A stretch of 6,312 bases of DNA, taken from an uncultured Rickettsiales bacterium. Lineage in GTDB: Bacteria; Pseudomonadota; Alphaproteobacteria; Rickettsiales; UBA1997. Shown piece by piece: positions 5,632 to 6,312 of the stretch (within the stretch, counting starts at the first letter, position 1; every line of letters starts with the position of its first letter). The stretch covers positions 1 through 6,312 of the forward strand of contig CALBSF010000075.1 of assembly GCA_937927795.1 (NCBI GenBank), given 5' to 3'. The translations under genes and the position numbers were made by a program. The notes under the pieces were generated by a model that did no database searches, was not told where the DNA came from, and saw only the letters and a program-made list of their open reading frames with translations.

Positions 5632-6312
5632 TTTTAAACAAAAAATTCTTTGTTTAACAGGTTGGGGTCAAAAATTTGACTCGTTAGAATTTATTTTTAA
5701 CGATTCAAATTTTGATCCCTTTTTTGTGTCTTCAATTAATTATACAAAATTTGGTGCGGTTGATGATTTTTTTGAAGCAATAAAATTAGAAAATCCTCAA
5801 ATTGTAATCGGCTGGAGCCTTGGTGGACAGCTTGCCATTCGCGCTATTGAAAAAAAGATTCTTAATCCAGAATTATTATTTTTGATTGCCCCACCTTTTC
5901 AAATGATGAAAAATGACAAGATTCAAGCTGGGATGTCTCAAAAAACTTTTTTAGAATTTTATAGCAATTTTGTAAAAAGCCCTGACAAAACACTTAAACA
6001 ATTTGCGATTTTAAGCGCGATGAATGATAAAAACGCTAAAGAAATCGCCAAAACCCTTGATATTAGCGATGATAATTTTGAGCAATTAAAATTTTGGCTT
6101 GAAGAATTAAATCGCTTTTCTTGTTTTGATGTTGATTTTTCTAATATGCCAAAAACTATTTTTTTTCAAGGCGCCGGCGACATGATAGTTCACGAAAGTC
6201 AGGCACAATATTTTAAACAAAGAATCAAGGATTTTACTTTAGAAATTTTCAATAATTGCGGTCACGCACCTCATTTAAATGACGCCCCAAGGGTTAGAAA
6301 AATAATTTTAGA
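5615..6312 (+). CDS. Alpha/beta hydrolase, BioH-like (3' end outside window)
   Basis: An open frame runs from the GTG at 5615 to the window edge, 232 codons with no stop. Near the N-terminus is ILCLTGWGQ, an oxyanion-hole-type segment. The nucleophile elbow GWSLGG follows (Ser68), then Asp189 in GAGDM and His217 in CGHAPHL, a complete Ser-Asp-His triad. The triad spacing and the GWSLGG elbow resemble BioH, the pimeloyl-ACP methyl ester esterase of biotin synthesis. The lid-region sequence (FLEFYSNF, KQFAILSAMND) also recalls BioH. Another small esterase of the family remains possible. No ATG precedes the conserved part. GTG 5615 overlaps rpmE by 17 bases and is the only conventional start found, so coupling to rpmE is likely. 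No Shine-Dalgarno sequence is well placed. Confidence 0.85.
   Translation, partial: MKITNNFKQKILCLTGWGQKFDSLEFIFNDSNFDPFFVSSINYTKFGAVDDFFEAIKLENPQIVIGWSLGGQLAIRAIEKKILNPELLFLIAPPFQMMKNDKIQAGMSQKTFLEFYSNFVKSPDKTLKQFAILSAMNDKNAKEIAKTLDISDDNFEQLKFWLEELNRFSCFDVDFSNMPKTIFFQGAGDMIVHESQAQYFKQRIKDFTLEIFNNCGHAPHLNDAPRVRKIIL
5634..5657. repeat. Perfect 9-bp inverted repeat just after rpmE
   Basis: TTAAACAAA (5634-5642) and TTTGTTTAA (5649-5657) form a perfect 9-bp stem with a 6-base loop, starting 2 bases after the rpmE stop codon. It has one G-C pair and no T-tract after it, so it is a poor intrinsic terminator. It lies within the first codons of the following reading frame. Confidence 0.4.

Overview
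The window is an AT-rich piece of a bacterial chromosome, roughly one third GC by eye. Gene content and protein style suggest an alphaproteobacterium of the Rickettsiales/Holosporales kind. The indicators are a short BolA next to a CGFS monothiol glutaredoxin, an M23 peptidase with a basic cytoplasmic tail beside a bactofilin, an alphaproteobacterial-type zinc-free ribosomal protein bL31, and almost no Shine-Dalgarno sequences. The assignment is inferred from protein character, not from a search.

Layout, left to right. Positions 1-122 hold part of a dispersed palindromic repeat and a G-rich tract. Next comes a tight plus-strand run: BolA/IbaG-like protein (123-356), CGFS glutaredoxin (361-681) and an ABC-2 type transporter ATPase (682-1614). 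BolA and CGFS glutaredoxins are known partners that share a [2Fe-2S] cluster. The ATPase has no permease gene beside it. A two-gene type II restriction-modification (R-M) system follows: an NgoPII-family endonuclease (1656-2498) and a HaeIII/NgoPII-like cytosine-5 methyltransferase (2502-3478), both predicted to recognise GGCC. The methyltransferase frame is broken by one base inside the tract A AAA AAC. All downstream catalytic motifs survive in the -1 frame, and the endonuclease looks intact, so the cell should need a way to make full-length methyltransferase. This is the most interesting point in the window.

On the minus strand, convergent with the R-M system, an M23 LytM-type peptidase (5136-3883) overlaps a bactofilin (3896-3492). 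This pair is a known cell-shape module in which the bactofilin localises a membrane-anchored murein hydrolase. A 150-base divergent intergenic region holds a near-consensus sigma-70 promoter for ribosomal protein bL31 (rpmE, 5287-5631) and a weaker candidate for the peptidase-bactofilin operon. bL31 carries an unusual N-terminal extension of about 27 residues.

The window ends inside an alpha/beta hydrolase gene (from about 5615) with a full Ser-Asp-His triad spaced like BioH. It has no ATG start and overlaps the end of rpmE if its GTG is used.
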